Of a stretch of 64,000 nucleotides of DNA, positions 40,575-52,242 are shown in pieces (within the stretch, counting starts at the first letter, position 1; each line of letters starts with the position of its first letter). Source of the stretch: Sugiyamaella lignohabitans (Eukaryota > Ascomycota > Dipodascomycetes > Dipodascales > Trichomonascaceae); the NCBI RefSeq assembly GCF_001640025.1, contig NC_031672.1, forward strand, positions 4,092,001 through 4,156,000. The letters run 5' to 3'. Both the position numbers and the translations under genes were made by a program. Below the pieces are notes generated by a model. The model saw nothing but the letters and a program-made list of their open reading frames with translations, was not told the origin of the DNA and did no database searches.

Positions 40575-43047
40575 TTCTTCTCTTGTAGATATTGTACATA
40601 ACCCCAGCATCTAGTTTTTTTTTGTTTATTCTTGCTTATGTGTGGTGCATATTGGCTAGGGCATTGCCCGGACAGGTGCACTTTACTCCATATCCGGAGT
40701 TGTTCATAGCCAAGGAAGAATTGCTTTGGTTGCTAGTTCAGACGAGCTTCAACGGCTAGTATGGTGAGGTACATTTCGTTCAATGAGCTTCGAGTATTTT
40801 ATTCTGTGTCCAATAGAGAAAAAAAAAATACACAGAGACTAGATATAAAGGCTTTAGCACTTGGTCCTATGGTGTATTCGACAAGTGAGATAGTCTCGCG
40901 TGTGATAGTCGCCGCAGAGGGATCGGAGACTAGGAGAGGAGTCCGTTGAACTCTGTGACCATCGACCATCTTGTTCTCTATTACGCCTAAACTATTAGCC
41001 TTGATCTTGTTTTACAAATCTTTATTCTTTCCTCATTTCGTTGGTAATTTTCACTTGAATGTCTTTATTCTTTCCTTGCATCGGAGTCAATTGAGTTCAG
41101 TTCTTAGGCTAAGAACCTTGTCAGCTCGAGTGAAACTTATTTCGGGGTTACCATATTCAACATATCATGATAACAATCTTGTAAAACTATAATCAAGGCT
41201 ATGTTCTAATGCGGCAATATATCGTCAGAGTTCCATAGTGAAATTGTCCTTTTCAGCTTTATAGAAATACGCGCCAGTCCAGTTCGCAGAACACAATCCC
41301 CCTGGCCGATCGTTGCAGCTCGTTTATCAAGTTGCATGCTCTTGCATGCAGCGTCTTCGTACGGTACTGTAAATTTTGTGAGCTTATAATTACAAGCACA
41401 TGGCATGTCATCAACGGCAGAGATTTGCAGTGACTACAGCCAGGAACTGGATAAAAATAGCAAAAGAACAAAATATCATTACCAGCTTATATTCCAACTT
41501 TATATACTAAAAATGTACTGGTGCTAAGCGGTAAAGAAAATAGGTACAAATTTGACTATTGATAAGAAACGAATGTCACTATCGTGTTCAACTAATGAAT
41601 ACGATAAGAATCAGTAGTCAATAGGTTGATCGCTGCAAACAGCCCAGTAACTATGCCCCCCCCCCAATCCAGGAACAGAAGAGCAACCCTTGACCCTTTG
41701 GCTGTTGAATGACACTTAGCGGCAGGCCCAAGCATGTAGTAACTGTATTGGGTTTATCGGGGAGACAAGGGCTAGTAGTAGTGGTCATTTAGTGAGCGAC
41801 CCGTATAATCCGGAGAAATAGCCCGATAGAGCTTGGCAATTCTAAACGAGACTACCGGAATTGCTTTAGAAAACGGCACGAATTGTGGGCACCCCAGGTT
41901 TGGCATGTAACCCAACTGCACTAGATATAGCATGAGTTGGTTTTACGGTGGGGGTAGATTCGAAATGGTTGGCATACAAGCCCAGTTTGTAATGTTTTCT
42001 GCCCACTTCTGTGCCGCACTTGCACTTAACATACTTTCTGTGATGAGTGGTTAAACGCGAATCTACCCTGGTTGTGCAGCATTTATTGACGCAGATGCAG
42101 GTGTGACGGCAGATAATCCATCACTGATAATCGGCCCTTAGCTGATCAGTCTCGTACAACTTGCAATACTATTTGATATAGGAGTTTAAGATTACAGGTG
42201 GTTTAATTTGAGGAGGCGGCGTCACATTTCCAGATAATTTTGGACTTGTTCATTATCCCCGGGCGGTTCTAGACCTGGTTTTAGTAACCGACCGAATGAG
42301 CAGCGGTGCATACGTAGGTTTATGACATACTGTTGCGAAGGAACAAATGAGGCCCACCAGTGAACTAACTAACGATACGCAATTTCGTTGCCGTTACTAT
42401 TATGCTTAGTAGCTGTTCTCAATATTTGTTGCGGGGTCTCAATTCGAATAAATAAGCTAGTCAGAAAAAAGTAGTGGGCAGTGGGCAGCGGGCAACCACC
42501 AAATGGTCTTATTCTTAGAGTGAGGAAACCAGGGTAAAAAATAAGCTTAGCATAACTCCGGTCCGATGGCTTATCTGCGGATTTAAGCTACATTATCAGG
42601 CATCTGTCTAGACCCTGCGCCTCCATTGTTGCTCAACCCGTGGATAAACAGGATAAGCACATTGACACGCCACTCATCATACTCTGTCATCGTATTATCC
42701 CGCTGGCGGGTCAATCGAATAATTAACACACAGCAGTCGAGTAGACTAACTTGTAGCAAGCTCGCAAATATCACCGCCGGAGTTAAGACTATACATGACA
42801 ACCGCATCGGCCTATAATTTACTAAGTTTGAGAGTCAGATCATAGACTCTAGATAGTAGCAGGAATGGGTGATCAGTGGCAAAATCGCGGATTGCACCGG
42901 GACATGCGGAATGACTACCTGCATGACATGACACTCAACAGTCAACAGTCGACAGATCAAGGGCTCTACCTTCGACGTAGCGGCGATCCCGGACTTAACA
43001 CCCATAACCATGGCCAACTCTATATTGATTTTATTATTGAAATTAAC

Positions 43048-43070
43048 ACCGCGGAACGCGGCGGAAAACG
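43048..43070. promoter_or_regulatory. CGG-rich, PDRE-like cluster upstream of FLR1
   Basis: ACCGCGGAA (43048-43056) differs by one base from the pleiotropic drug response element TCCGCGGA and is followed by GCGGCGGAA and ACGGAG. CGG triplets are sites for Zn2Cys6 regulators such as Pdr1 or Mrr1. It lies about 790 bp before the FLR1 ATG. Confidence 0.4.
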
Positions 43071-43554
43071 GAGTTAAGCATCCTTTTTTTTAAACTTTAC
43101 TGTTCGGTAACATGAAAGCCTAAAATCACCAACAAAAAACAGCTTGCTTGGCAATTGGTCTGTTTCTTCCTCCCCTCCCCAAGTATATACGATCTCAACC
43201 AAAAAAGAATATTTTTTGTGTAACATCTGTAAAGACTCGGATGGCTGTGATGGCTTTAAGTGTCATACGGACTTATCTGTCGCTCTTAAGTCTAGAATCA
43301 CGGAAATACAGGCTAACCCCGAAACGGACGCCCACGTTGTCACATACAAGCGCGGGTTTAAAGAGGTTTGCAGCAAGATTAAGATTATATAATACGGCTA
43401 GCCGAGCTCTAAGGGTCTAGCTGATGCATGATGTTGGCGATGCATAATTGCTTTTTCTGTCTTATCTGCATCGAGAGAGTACAATACGACGGTTATGGAT
43501 TGACCTTGCCAAGGGTCAAATGAAGTCTATTTGGGTAGTTTGGACTTCTCAAAC

Positions 43555-43561
43555 TGACTCA
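43555..43561. promoter_or_regulatory. AP-1/Gcn4-type TGACTCA upstream of FLR1
   Basis: TGACTCA, 282-288 bp before the FLR1 ATG. FLR1 of S. cerevisiae and MDR1 of C. albicans are Yap1/Cap1 targets, so a bZIP site is reasonable here. Confidence 0.4.
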
Positions 43562-43842
43562 CGTTGCGTTCGGTATCCCGTTTTTCTTCGGAAATAGGAG
43601 GTAGTACCTTGCATGTCCGGTATAATTGTTTTTTTTTATTGTAACGAACTGCTTTCTTTTTGTTATCATTGCCTCAAGTACTGAATTTTCTATCAGATAT
43701 AAATATAACTTAAAATTCCTAGAATTAGACCGTCAAACTAATAGGATTATCTCATCATTGATTGGAATATTTCCTGCTGTGTTGAGCCTGTTTAGGATTG
43801 ATACTGATCTTTTCTATCAACTTTATAATTTATTGCTTAACC

Positions 43843-45609
43843 ATGGGTTATACTACATATTTCCGCAATACCTTGCTATCCGACGTTCTTGAGTGGACCG
43901 GGGCAGTCACTATCCCGTCGGGATTCCAACCACAGACTGCTGCTACTAATCAAGCCAAGGAAGAGGCTGAGGAAGATAGGACCAATGCTCACAAAGTAGC
44001 TAGTAATGATGTTGAAGCCGCAATGGAAGTGGGTCATGTTCTTAAGTCTGGCAATGATGAAGAAGAAAAGGATGCAAACGAGACACAAATTCCTGTAAAC
44101 GACACAGATGATTCTTCCGCCAAAGAGATCGATCCCTTCTTAGTGGATTGGAACGGCCCCACTGATCCAGAAAACCCCCAGAACTGGCCTGCCAAGAAGA
44201 AAGCCCTTGTTGTTGTCCAAGTCATGTTACTAACCACTTCGACTTATATGGGTTCTTCTATTTACACCCCAGGACAAGAACAAATTCAAGAGAAATTCAA
44301 AGTCGGACATGTTGTTGGCACATTAAACCTGTCATTATTTGTTCTGGGATACGGTCTTGGTCCAATGATATTTTCGCCACTTTCGGAAGTAGCTTCTTTT
44401 GGTAGAAATCATATTTACATGGCCACCCTCTTCATGTTTGCTATATTGCAGATTCCCGCTGCTTTGTCGCCCACTATCGGAGGTCTTGTTGTCTCCAGAT
44501 TCCTTGCTGGTTTAATGTCAAGTCCTTCAATTTCCACTGGCGGTGCTACTTTGGGTGATTTTATTACTCCTCAGATCCTTCCTGTGTTCATCGGATGCTG
44601 GGCTATTGGTGCAGTTATGGCTCCTGGTAAGTTTTTCAGTTCCTCATTAGAGAGTAACTGGTTTGATTTTGGAAACACTACTAACTAATTCTTAGTGCTC
44701 GGACCACTACTTGGTGCTGCAATGGTTGATGCCAAAGATTACAGATATACCTTCTGGTTATTAATGGCCATCTGTTCCTTCACTTTCTTGCTTCTCACAT
44801 TCTGTTTCCCCGAGACATTACCGGCCAATGTCCTTCATAGACGTGCTGTTCGAGTTCGTAAGGAGACTGGAGACAATCGATACTACACCAAGGAGGAAGC
44901 CGCTGAGAAGGAAGTTCACTTCAAGGATTTTATTAAAGAGATCTTTTACAGACCATTTGCTCTTATTCTTAGCGAGCCTGGTGTACTAGCTTTTGATGCC
45001 TACATCGCTTTGGCATATGGCTGTTTCTATCTCTTTTTTGAAGCATATCCAATTGTTTTCGTTGGAATTTACAACTTCACTCTGGTTGAACTTGGTTTGG
45101 CTTATATGGGCTTCTGTGTGGGTTGTGCTTTCGCTTATATGATCTTCCTCGTCTACCTCACACAGTACGCTGTCCCTAGATTCCAGAACAACACGTTCAA
45201 GCCAGAGAATTTCTTAGTGTTGGCTATGTGGGTATGTTTCTTGCTACCTGCCTCGTTGTTCTTATTTGGATGGACTGCTCAAGTTCACTGGATCTTACCC
45301 ATTGTTTGGGAACTTCCATTCGTGATGGCTGTATTCAATATCTTCCAGTCATCGTTCGCTTTCCTTTCAATGAGTTATCCTAGATATCTTGCATCCGTAT
45401 TTGCAGGTAACGCCTTTATGAGATCGAGTTTCGCCTGTGCTTTTCCGTTATTTGGACAAGCCATGTATGATACCTTGGCAACCCCTCGATTCCCCGTTGC
45501 TTGGGGGTCAAGTTTAGTAGCATTCATTACTTTGATTATGGCAGCCATCCCGTTCGTGATGTACAAATACGGTGAGCTGCTGAGAGGAAGATCCAAGTAT
45601 GCCAACTGA
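43843..45609 (+). CDS. FLR1: MFS drug:H+ antiporter, FLR1/MDR1 type (DHA1)
   Basis: Plasma-membrane multidrug exporter of the DHA1 family (12 membrane segments). Two exons, 43843-44626 and 44696-45609, coding for 565 aa; the 69-nt intron (GTAAGT, ACTAACTAA, TTAG) interrupts the motif APVLGPLLG. ATG at 43843; the upstream TTG extension is rejected. A long acidic cytosolic N-terminus leads to DPENPQNWPAKKK and TTSTYMGSSIYTPG. Antiporter motif C appears as GAVMAPVLGPLLG. The C-terminus, VAWGSS and then RSKYAN, matches C. albicans Mdr1 and S. cerevisiae Flr1. Substrate range cannot be read from sequence. Confidence 0.9.
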
Positions 45610-46485
45610 GCAGTGTTTGATGAGTTGCATGTATAACTAGACGAGATTTGAAGTATGATTTGCTGACGAATATAACAACAATAATAATTAAATAATAATA
45701 ATCGCATTCTCCACTGCCAAATTACTTGATTAGTTGCTAGTAAGTTCTTAGGCTCTACTTTTTATAACTCGGTGGATAGTTGAACCAGAAATTGACCACA
45801 AGCCATGAATGATGCAGCTGCAGTTACTTCCTATGAGGTCTTCGAATACCAACTTCATTCAAAACAAGTGTACTTTTTATGAATAGTGTGTGAGACTCAT
45901 GTAATTTATAACATATCCTTATCATCAATAAGTTGTGGTCTATTACTGATCATAATTGGTTTAAGAATTCTAGCAAGTTGAAGATCACAAAATAATGCAG
46001 ACCAAAATCCACTGATTTCCCTGTCAAGTCACCAACAGTTGGAACGGCATAAATTATTGAGATCTGATCGTAGTAGTCTTGAGAATATTCTTAAGACTGC
46101 TTTCCTAATTTTAATATATTCTTCACCTCAGCCAACGTTCATTCCAACAAGTGTCCCACACTCTGGCCGTCAACATTTATCAGGGGTTGCATACTGACGA
46201 CGAGAAGAACCTATCCAAAATATAATTTACCAGAGAAGGAGAGGTTGCTAATTATATGCTCTACATTACTACAACAGGGAGGCTTCCAGCAATTTAAGAT
46301 GGTCAGATAAAATCTTGGGAGTTACTGCTCAGGGAGATCAGGACCCTGGTCAAATATCACGTGACAACTTTTGGCGATATATATTATCGTCTAGTGGGGA
46401 AAGACACTGGTTTAGAGTTTTGGCACAGGGCTCTGAAGTGAGCAACCGAGCGGAGTTATCAGGATTTCAAGCCATTGTTCTTCTG
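45610..46485. other. Intergenic region between FLR1 and the ROG1-like gene
   Basis: About 870 bp. AT-rich tandem AATAATAAT near 45675-45705. An in-frame open stretch from 46315 has no ATG until 46486. A TCACGTGAC box at 46357 lies within this stretch, arguing that it is promoter rather than coding. Confidence 0.5.
46357..46365. promoter_or_regulatory. CACGTG box upstream of the ROG1-like gene
   Basis: TCACGTGAC, about 121-129 bp before the ATG at 46486. It supports choosing that ATG, since the other three boxes lie at similar distances. Confidence 0.5.
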
Positions 46486-48911
46486 ATGCCGACCTCACCA
46501 CGATCTAATGACGTTCTTTATCGTCATCGAGATGCTGTCAAGGTTGGAGAGCTATTTAGATATGAGATCACTTACACCCCATCCCCTTCGACAACAAATA
46601 TACCAGATGGTAACTATTCCTTGTGGTTAAAAGTGAGGAATTTAGAATCAGTGGCATTAAGAGCTGCGTACTTGGCAGGTCCATATATACTGTACGTAGA
46701 TGTGAGACCAGATGATTACGACCAAAATGTTAAAGCATATTCTTCAGCAGACCAACCATCATTTGAACCCCAGCTGAAAGCTGCTCAATCGTTCTACGCC
46801 CAGCTTTTTATGAACAAAGCTGGTACTTCGCATAAATGGGTCGTTGATGTCGTATCTCAGGTCATATTTTCACCCAGTGCTAAAATTCAATATGAAGTAG
46901 TGATTGGAAGAACGAAAGAAGGAGTCCACAACCATTCCGATACTTCCGACTCTTTGGGCCTGCCAATAACTGATGCCCAGGGATCTCTAGAAGTCAGACG
47001 TTTAGACACCCTAGATCTATGGCATTCCCCTGTTCCTGACATAGCGAGACCATTGCACTTAGTGATTGTGACCCATGGCCTTCACTCAAATACTGGAGCG
47101 GATATGCTCTATGTTAAGGAGAAGATTGACGAAATGGCGGCCAAGACTGGCCAAAACATGGTTGTACGAGGATACTTCGGTAATGCTTGTAAAACAGAAA
47201 AAGGAATCAAGTATCTTGGAATAAGAATGGCTGAACATATAGTCAAATCACTGTTGCCTTCTATCAGACATTCTGGAGTGAACAAAATCAAAATCTCATT
47301 CATAGGACATTCTTTGGGGGGGCTTGTCCAAGCATATGCGGTGGCTTATATTCAAAAGCATTATATCGATTTTTTTAAGGAGTATGAACCAGAGAATTTC
47401 ATTTGCTTGGCAACTCCATTATTAGGATTATCAAATGAAAACCCTAAATATGTTAAATTTGTATTGGATGTTGGTTTTGCTGGAAAATCGGGTCGTGATT
47501 TGGGATTAACATGGAAACTGAGTCATCTTAAAAAGAACCATTATCCAATTCTTCAAATTTTACCTACGGGCGTTGGCCATGATGCTCTTATATTGTTTAA
47601 GCATCATACAACATATGCGAATGCAGTAAACGACGGTATCGTTCCGCTACGGACATCGTCGATATTATACCTAGACTGGAAAGGAATTTCCAAGGCAAGC
47701 ATGGCAAAGAGAGGCGAATCTTTTAATAATAACACGAAGCTGACAGGTGACAGTTTTACAGAGGAGGTGCCCGAGGATCCCAAAAGTAGCGGCGGGCCCC
47801 AATCGGAGGAGGGCTCATCAAATCAAGACACATCAAATTCAGGGCCAATAGACTTTTTAAATCAAGTTAGTTCACCTTTAATGTCTTTTTTTCATTCATG
47901 GCGCCTCAAATTGGGTCTAAGAAACGAACCAAAATATATAAAAGAACGCAAACTCTGGTGGATACTTCGGATGCTGATAGTGATGATGATCAACTGAAAC
48001 TAGACGGACTTCCTAAATCTGCCTCAGCCATTGAATCAGGCATCTCCGTCTTGATTCCTCCATTGCCTTCATCCAGTTTTATAAATGACCCAGATACTCG
48101 TCCGGATACCATATTTCATGACAAACTTTACCGAGAGGAGGACCTCCCGCCACGCACATTTCGAACAAAGTCGAGTTTCTTCAGCTTAAATAGAAAAAAT
48201 AGCAATCTCAGCACAACATCAAGTGTCGACAGTGATCAAGGTAACCCTGAGCAGGTTGAGAAGTCAAAATTCGAAGAAAGGTTGGCGAGACAATGGCACC
48301 GAGGAATTACCTGGAGAAAAGTACTTGTCCGACTTGAACCTGATGCTCATAATAACATCATTGTAAGAAGAAGATTTGCAAACGCGTATGGATGGCCAGT
48401 AATCGATCATCTGGTTGAAAATCATTTCGGGGTTGTGTATACCCCTCCACTTGAAACCCCATCACGATCAGGTACAGCTATGAATATAATACGGGGTAAT
48501 AGTGATGGTCCACGTACCCCTTTTGATGCCCGAAACAAGAAAGCAGTAAATAAGACCCAAAATCAGTCTGAGAATACTGATAATAGCTGCGACCTCTCGT
48601 CTATGGCATATGACATTGATGATACCGATGAATCAAACAACAGTGCCGATGATAATAGCTCCGATGGTAGTGAGAGCGAGAAACATCGAAGCCTGGCTAA
48701 GGCGTATAGGTCACATACTAGTGATAGTACTAGTAGCGCGGCATCTAATTCCCTCGCCTGGGAGGCACACCTAAAGATGTCTGCAGACGATTCCGACGAT
48801 GACGGTATTATTGGCTTACTTGATAACATACGAGGATTTGGAACTATTCCAACTTTTAGGCCCGAAGATGTTTCCCCTGTATCTCTTGAAGATCAAATAA
48901 ATAATTTATAA
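46486..48911 (+). CDS. ROG1: ROG1-like lipase (DUF676), with apparent frameshift
   Basis: An alpha/beta-hydrolase of the fungal Rog1/Ydl109c/Yor059c group, acyl-lipid hydrolase by homology. ATG at 46486 (MPTSPRSNDVLYRHRDAVKVGELFRYE); the frame is open further upstream only from TTG. N-terminal beta domain KVGELFRYEITYTP, SLWLKVRNLESVALRAAYLAGPY; oxyanion THGLHSNTG; nucleophile S276 in IGHSLGG. The first frame runs to 47997, but conserved family sequence continues in another frame (to 48911): IYKRTQTL, LIPPLPS, PDTIFHDKLY, ARQWHRGITWRKVLVRLEPDAHNNIIVRRRFANAYGWPVIDHLVE. The frames meet at a T7 tract (47886-47892); one missing T would explain it. No splice signals fit the switch. Either a sequence error or a real frameshift; the gene is called as one unit. 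Confidence 0.8.
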
Positions 48912-49008
48912 AGCCCTGTAGCCAATAATGTGTCTCTAAAATTTTGCTCAATTAGGCTACTAATTAATATGTAAAATAAATACTACACGCTCAAAGTAGT
49001 TCAGATGC

Positions 49009-51294
49009 TTAGTGCTTTCTTCTAGGGATAATGCTTCTAATATCTGCCGGGGTCAAAACAGATAAACCTAGTTTTTGTTTAATATCTACAGTAGATTCAT
49101 CAGAAATTATCCTTTGAGTTTCCTTGGAGGTAGCAACCAGAACGCTGCAGGCTTCTTCTAATCTACGAAGTGATTTATCTCTTGGAAGCAACCAAGCGGT
49201 CCACATTTCGTTTACATCTCTCTGCAATTGATTAGCACCAGTAACAGTAAACCTGTTCACTTGGATAACATTATCCCATATATATCTCGAGAGCTCTGCG
49301 CCATAGAGACCGCTAAACCGACTATAATCATTGGCAGAGAAAAACCTGCGAAGAAACGTTAGCAGCGTGGAAAGGCTCTGTATTGGTCTAACAAGCTTCG
49401 GTGTTATGGACCGGTCTCCAGAAGTATTATCATCTTCAAAAGTCCATTCACTGTACTGATAACATTCTTGTAAGCTCTGTCGTAACTCCTTGCGAACGTG
49501 ACCTGAGATAATGGAGTAAACTTTTTGTTTCTTCTCAAGGTATGAATGAATTGTCTCATCGAACAAGGTCTCTTGGTTTTCATTGGAATGGCTGTCTTTG
49601 TGCCTGTCTTTCGATGATACTTTCGAGACATGCTCCCAAAGATCAAGGAAAAATAGGTCTTCACCCCATTCTCCTAATGCTGATATGATATAAGATAGAC
49701 TTCCGTAAATTCTGCACAAACGTTCCAAACCATCGACTCCAGAAACCAGTTTTTTGTCTTCGGCAGAGACACCACCCACCGCTCGAGACAAAGACGACGT
49801 CATAGATTCAAAAGCAGAAATCGATTCAGAGAGCCGTATATAAAACTTATCCAGGATATGGATTTGAATTTCTAAAAGAAACCGGAGACGATACCGAATT
49901 TTTCTCAGCGCGCTATACTGCTCAGTGACACTTTCGAATAAGTCCTTGATATTGATGGCAGAAATTGTTGGTTTAGTACCTTCACCAATATCCCAGTCAA
50001 TCTCCCAGCTATTCGGCATATCTAATATTTCTTGGTATCGTTGTAATGCAATTTTCTTCTCAGTATCTAGCCATACCTTGAAACATTCTTCAGTTAACAC
50101 GTCGCCTGCCAAACCATTCCAATTAGGAAGATTATACGGGGTGAAGTAATACCTCTCTTTGAGCAACTCATCGAAAGAAACTATTTCATGGACCAGATGA
50201 GACAGCAAATACGAGTTACTTGTAACTTCATTAGAAATTATTGTTTTAGCTAATTCCTGAACGGTATTTGCAAGCTTGTTATACACCACTGGAAGTAGGG
50301 CTGTAATGAATTCATGTACAGCTATTCTATCATGGAACCTCGGTACTGATATCAATGCTGGTTGTAGTATATTCATTAAGAAATTCTTATGATTATCAAT
50401 TGTGTTAGCAACCCAGCTGAACATCCACTCAGGTTTGTCTACTCTATTCGTAGCCTTGTCGCTCTCAAAGTGGAAGTTGAAACGCAATACTTCAGCTTCT
50501 ACTAACAGTGTGAATGCTGATATTACAGGGGGTAATGGATTATTGTGCGACTTAATTGCTTTGCCCAGATATTCCGTTTTCAGCACATTAATAAATAAGT
50601 TTTGGAATTCTATAACGGCAGCAGGATTAGAGGACCCAAACGCATCCTCATTCGGCCAGCCATGCTCTTCTAAACAAGTACGCAACTTATCTTTTGTGCC
50701 ATTGGCTACCACATCAAGCACATTATCATTAACATATGCAAAGGATCGAGATACTAGCTTGTCAATGACCTTTAGTTTTGGACTCTGAGATTCAGCTGAG
50801 CCTGGCGATTTTAATTTGTCAAGTTGAAAATGTTTGCTCTCATTTGCTTCCAACTCTTCTATTAAACATGCAACTTTATTGTATAGTTCCAAAACTCCAA
50901 CAGACTCTACTGATTTAGCGTTATTGCCAGCCAAAACCTGTTTAAGTTCATTCGATGCTGATTGAAGTTCCCTAAGCTGAGACACAACTATCTTTGCGTG
51001 TAGTAGTGATTTGACACCATTGAGTTTCTGTAATAAATCAGGTGGTAGGGATGCGCTTTTCAGCAATTCTGGAGGAGGCTTATGATCCTTTATATCACTT
51101 GAAAGTTGTTTAATATAAGCCTTAAGCTCACTTACAGACTCCTGCGCCTGGGCTCGAGCGGTGGCACGTTCTGAATCTAACAAACCTGCCAGAGCAGTTT
51201 CCTCCGATTTGAGCCTTGCCGATTCGGCATCGACCTTTGCTTTCAAATCTTCAAATGATGAAAAGGTCGAGTCCAAGTACGCCTGGATTGACAT
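49009..51294 (-). CDS. TIP20: Dsl1-complex tether subunit Tip20 (RINT1 family)
   Basis: A subunit of the Dsl1 tethering complex at the ER, receiving COPI vesicles with Dsl1 and Sec39. 761 aa, ATG at 51294, no intron. N-terminal coiled coil (about 10-110, 120-150), then the RINT1/TIP20 domain: HFHFESDKATNRVDKPEWMFSWV-like block (about 270-295), LAKTIISNEV, HLVHEIVSFDELL, WNGLAGDVL, and RIYGSLSYIISALGEWGEDLFFLDLWE. Length and motif order fit Tip20 (about 700 aa). S. cerevisiae Tip20 is poorly conserved, so the name rests on the family domain. Confidence 0.88.
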   Translation of the reverse strand: MSIQAYLDSTFSSFEDLKAKVDAESARLKSEETALAGLLDSERATARAQAQESVSELKAYIKQLSSDIKDHKPPPELLKSASLPPDLLQKLNGVKSLLHAKIVVSQLRELQSASNELKQVLAGNNAKSVESVGVLELYNKVACLIEELEANESKHFQLDKLKSPGSAESQSPKLKVIDKLVSRSFAYVNDNVLDVVANGTKDKLRTCLEEHGWPNEDAFGSSNPAAVIEFQNLFINVLKTEYLGKAIKSHNNPLPPVISAFTLLVEAEVLRFNFHFESDKATNRVDKPEWMFSWVANTIDNHKNFLMNILQPALISVPRFHDRIAVHEFITALLPVVYNKLANTVQELAKTIISNEVTSNSYLLSHLVHEIVSFDELLKERYYFTPYNLPNWNGLAGDVLTEECFKVWLDTEKKIALQRYQEILDMPNSWEIDWDIGEGTKPTISAINIKDLFESVTEQYSALRKIRYRLRFLLEIQIHILDKFYIRLSESISAFESMTSSLSRAVGGVSAEDKKLVSGVDGLERLCRIYGSLSYIISALGEWGEDLFFLDLWEHVSKVSSKDRHKDSHSNENQETLFDETIHSYLEKKQKVYSIISGHVRKELRQSLQECYQYSEWTFEDDNTSGDRSITPKLVRPIQSLSTLLTFLRRFFSANDYSRFSGLYGAELSRYIWDNVIQVNRFTVTGANQLQRDVNEMWTAWLLPRDKSLRRLEEACSVLVATSKETQRIISDESTVDIKQKLGLSVLTPADIRSIIPRRKH

Positions 51295-51576
51295 GGGAAT
51301 ATCTTGACAATGTAGTTAGTTGTAAAAGATGTGTATGTCGTATATCCTTTATTACTGCCTATCGTGAACCTTAGGCCACGTACGGCGCTATGCACCGAAA
51401 GATGTTGATGTAGTTTAAATTGTAGTGGATGTCCTTGAATAAAAATAGAACTGTATAAGCCTAATATGACCTAGCTAAATAGGCCTAATAGTTTAATAGA
51501 TTCTCATATATATCCTTTAAATATTTCATAGTGAGTCAGTTTTGATATTATCAGGTGGAAAAGGTCACGCAGGAAG

Positions 51577-51584
51577 CACGTGAC
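51577..51584. promoter_or_regulatory. CACGTG box upstream of MRPL39
   Basis: CACGTGAC, about 99-106 bp before the MRPL39 ATG, in the TIP20/MRPL39 divergent promoter. Confidence 0.55.
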
Positions 51585-51682
51585 TTTTGTTGAAAAATCA
51601 TATGCAGATTCTTGATGTTCACTTGCGAATATCCGTTGCAATTAGTTTTCTTAGTGGACTAGTTATCTCGCTATAAGACAAG

Positions 51683-52056
51683 ATGGCCAGTAAGTAAATA
51701 TCTAAGTAGTTTAAGAGCTGACTAGTTGATCTATATATTCTTTGCATTTGTGTTTGAATTTGGTACTAACACCTTACAGAGGACAAGTCGAGAATGACTC
51801 TGATCAAACTGATCTCAACAGCTAAGACTGGATATATGAGATATATTATGAGACCTAGGTCTTCACCAGTAGTTCGACAGGTTAGATATGATCCTATCGG
51901 TAAGTGATTTTTTTTTCTGGCTATGCAGACTGGGTTGGCTTTTGTTTAGCCTTAAGCCTTCGAGATTATACTAACAACTTAGCCCAACGACATGTATTAT
52001 TTGAGGAGACCAGGAAACGTAAAGTTGCTGAGGTCACCAAACCAGTTTTCCGCTAA
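51683..52056 (+). CDS. MRPL39: Mitochondrial ribosomal protein bL33m (Mrpl39)
   Basis: A small protein of the mitochondrial large subunit. Three exons: 51683-51689 (7 nt, ATG GCC A), 51780-51899 and 51983-52056, coding for 66 aa: MAKDKSRMTLIKLISTAKTG, then RQVRYDPIAQRHVLFEE and KKRKVAE-like KRKVAEV. This is bL33m, with RYDP and RHVLFEE diagnostic. Introns of 90 and 83 nt have ACTAAC branch points. Too fragmented to be a visible ORF. Convergent with the PPIL3-type gene. Confidence 0.95.
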
Positions 52057-52242
52057 TTTATTATCCTATTATAAATAAATATTGTACATAGCATCATGAA
52101 TGTCATTTTATTCGGACAAGTTATTGTGCGCTAATAATTAGTTCCCTTTCGTTCAGCAAAGTCTGATCACTGTTCCCACATGTAGCCAGTACTGGCTATA
52201 AAATTATTAAAACTGCCCTCAGACATGGATAGCTAGATCAAA

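Larger units (their letters stand above)
40575..43842. other. 3.3-kb gene-free region upstream of FLR1
   Basis: The longest non-coding stretch. I find no supported gene: ORFs at 40971, 41206-41471, 42583-42865 and 43144-43420 have no recognisable domains, and several begin only at non-ATG codons. Visible elements: a C10 run at about 41656-41665, a perfect 11-bp inverted repeat (41952-41962 and 42058-42068), a tandem GTGGGCA/GCGGGCA stretch at about 42475-42493, a TTACTAA (42819-42825), a CGG-rich cluster at 43048-43070 and TGACTCA at 43555. It may be a large control region for the exporter, or contain a non-coding RNA or replication origin; these cannot be decided from sequence alone. Confidence 0.5.

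Noticed and set aside
43144..43420. Overlapping ORFs with a Cys cluster (CNICKDSDGC)
   Set aside because: The first frame starts at TTG and the second has unrelated composition; no homology is visible and no ATG-based gene fits.
46315..46485. N-terminal extension of the ROG1-like protein
   Set aside because: It needs a TTG start and covers a TCACGTGAC promoter box; the ATG at 46486 leads directly to the conserved N-terminus.
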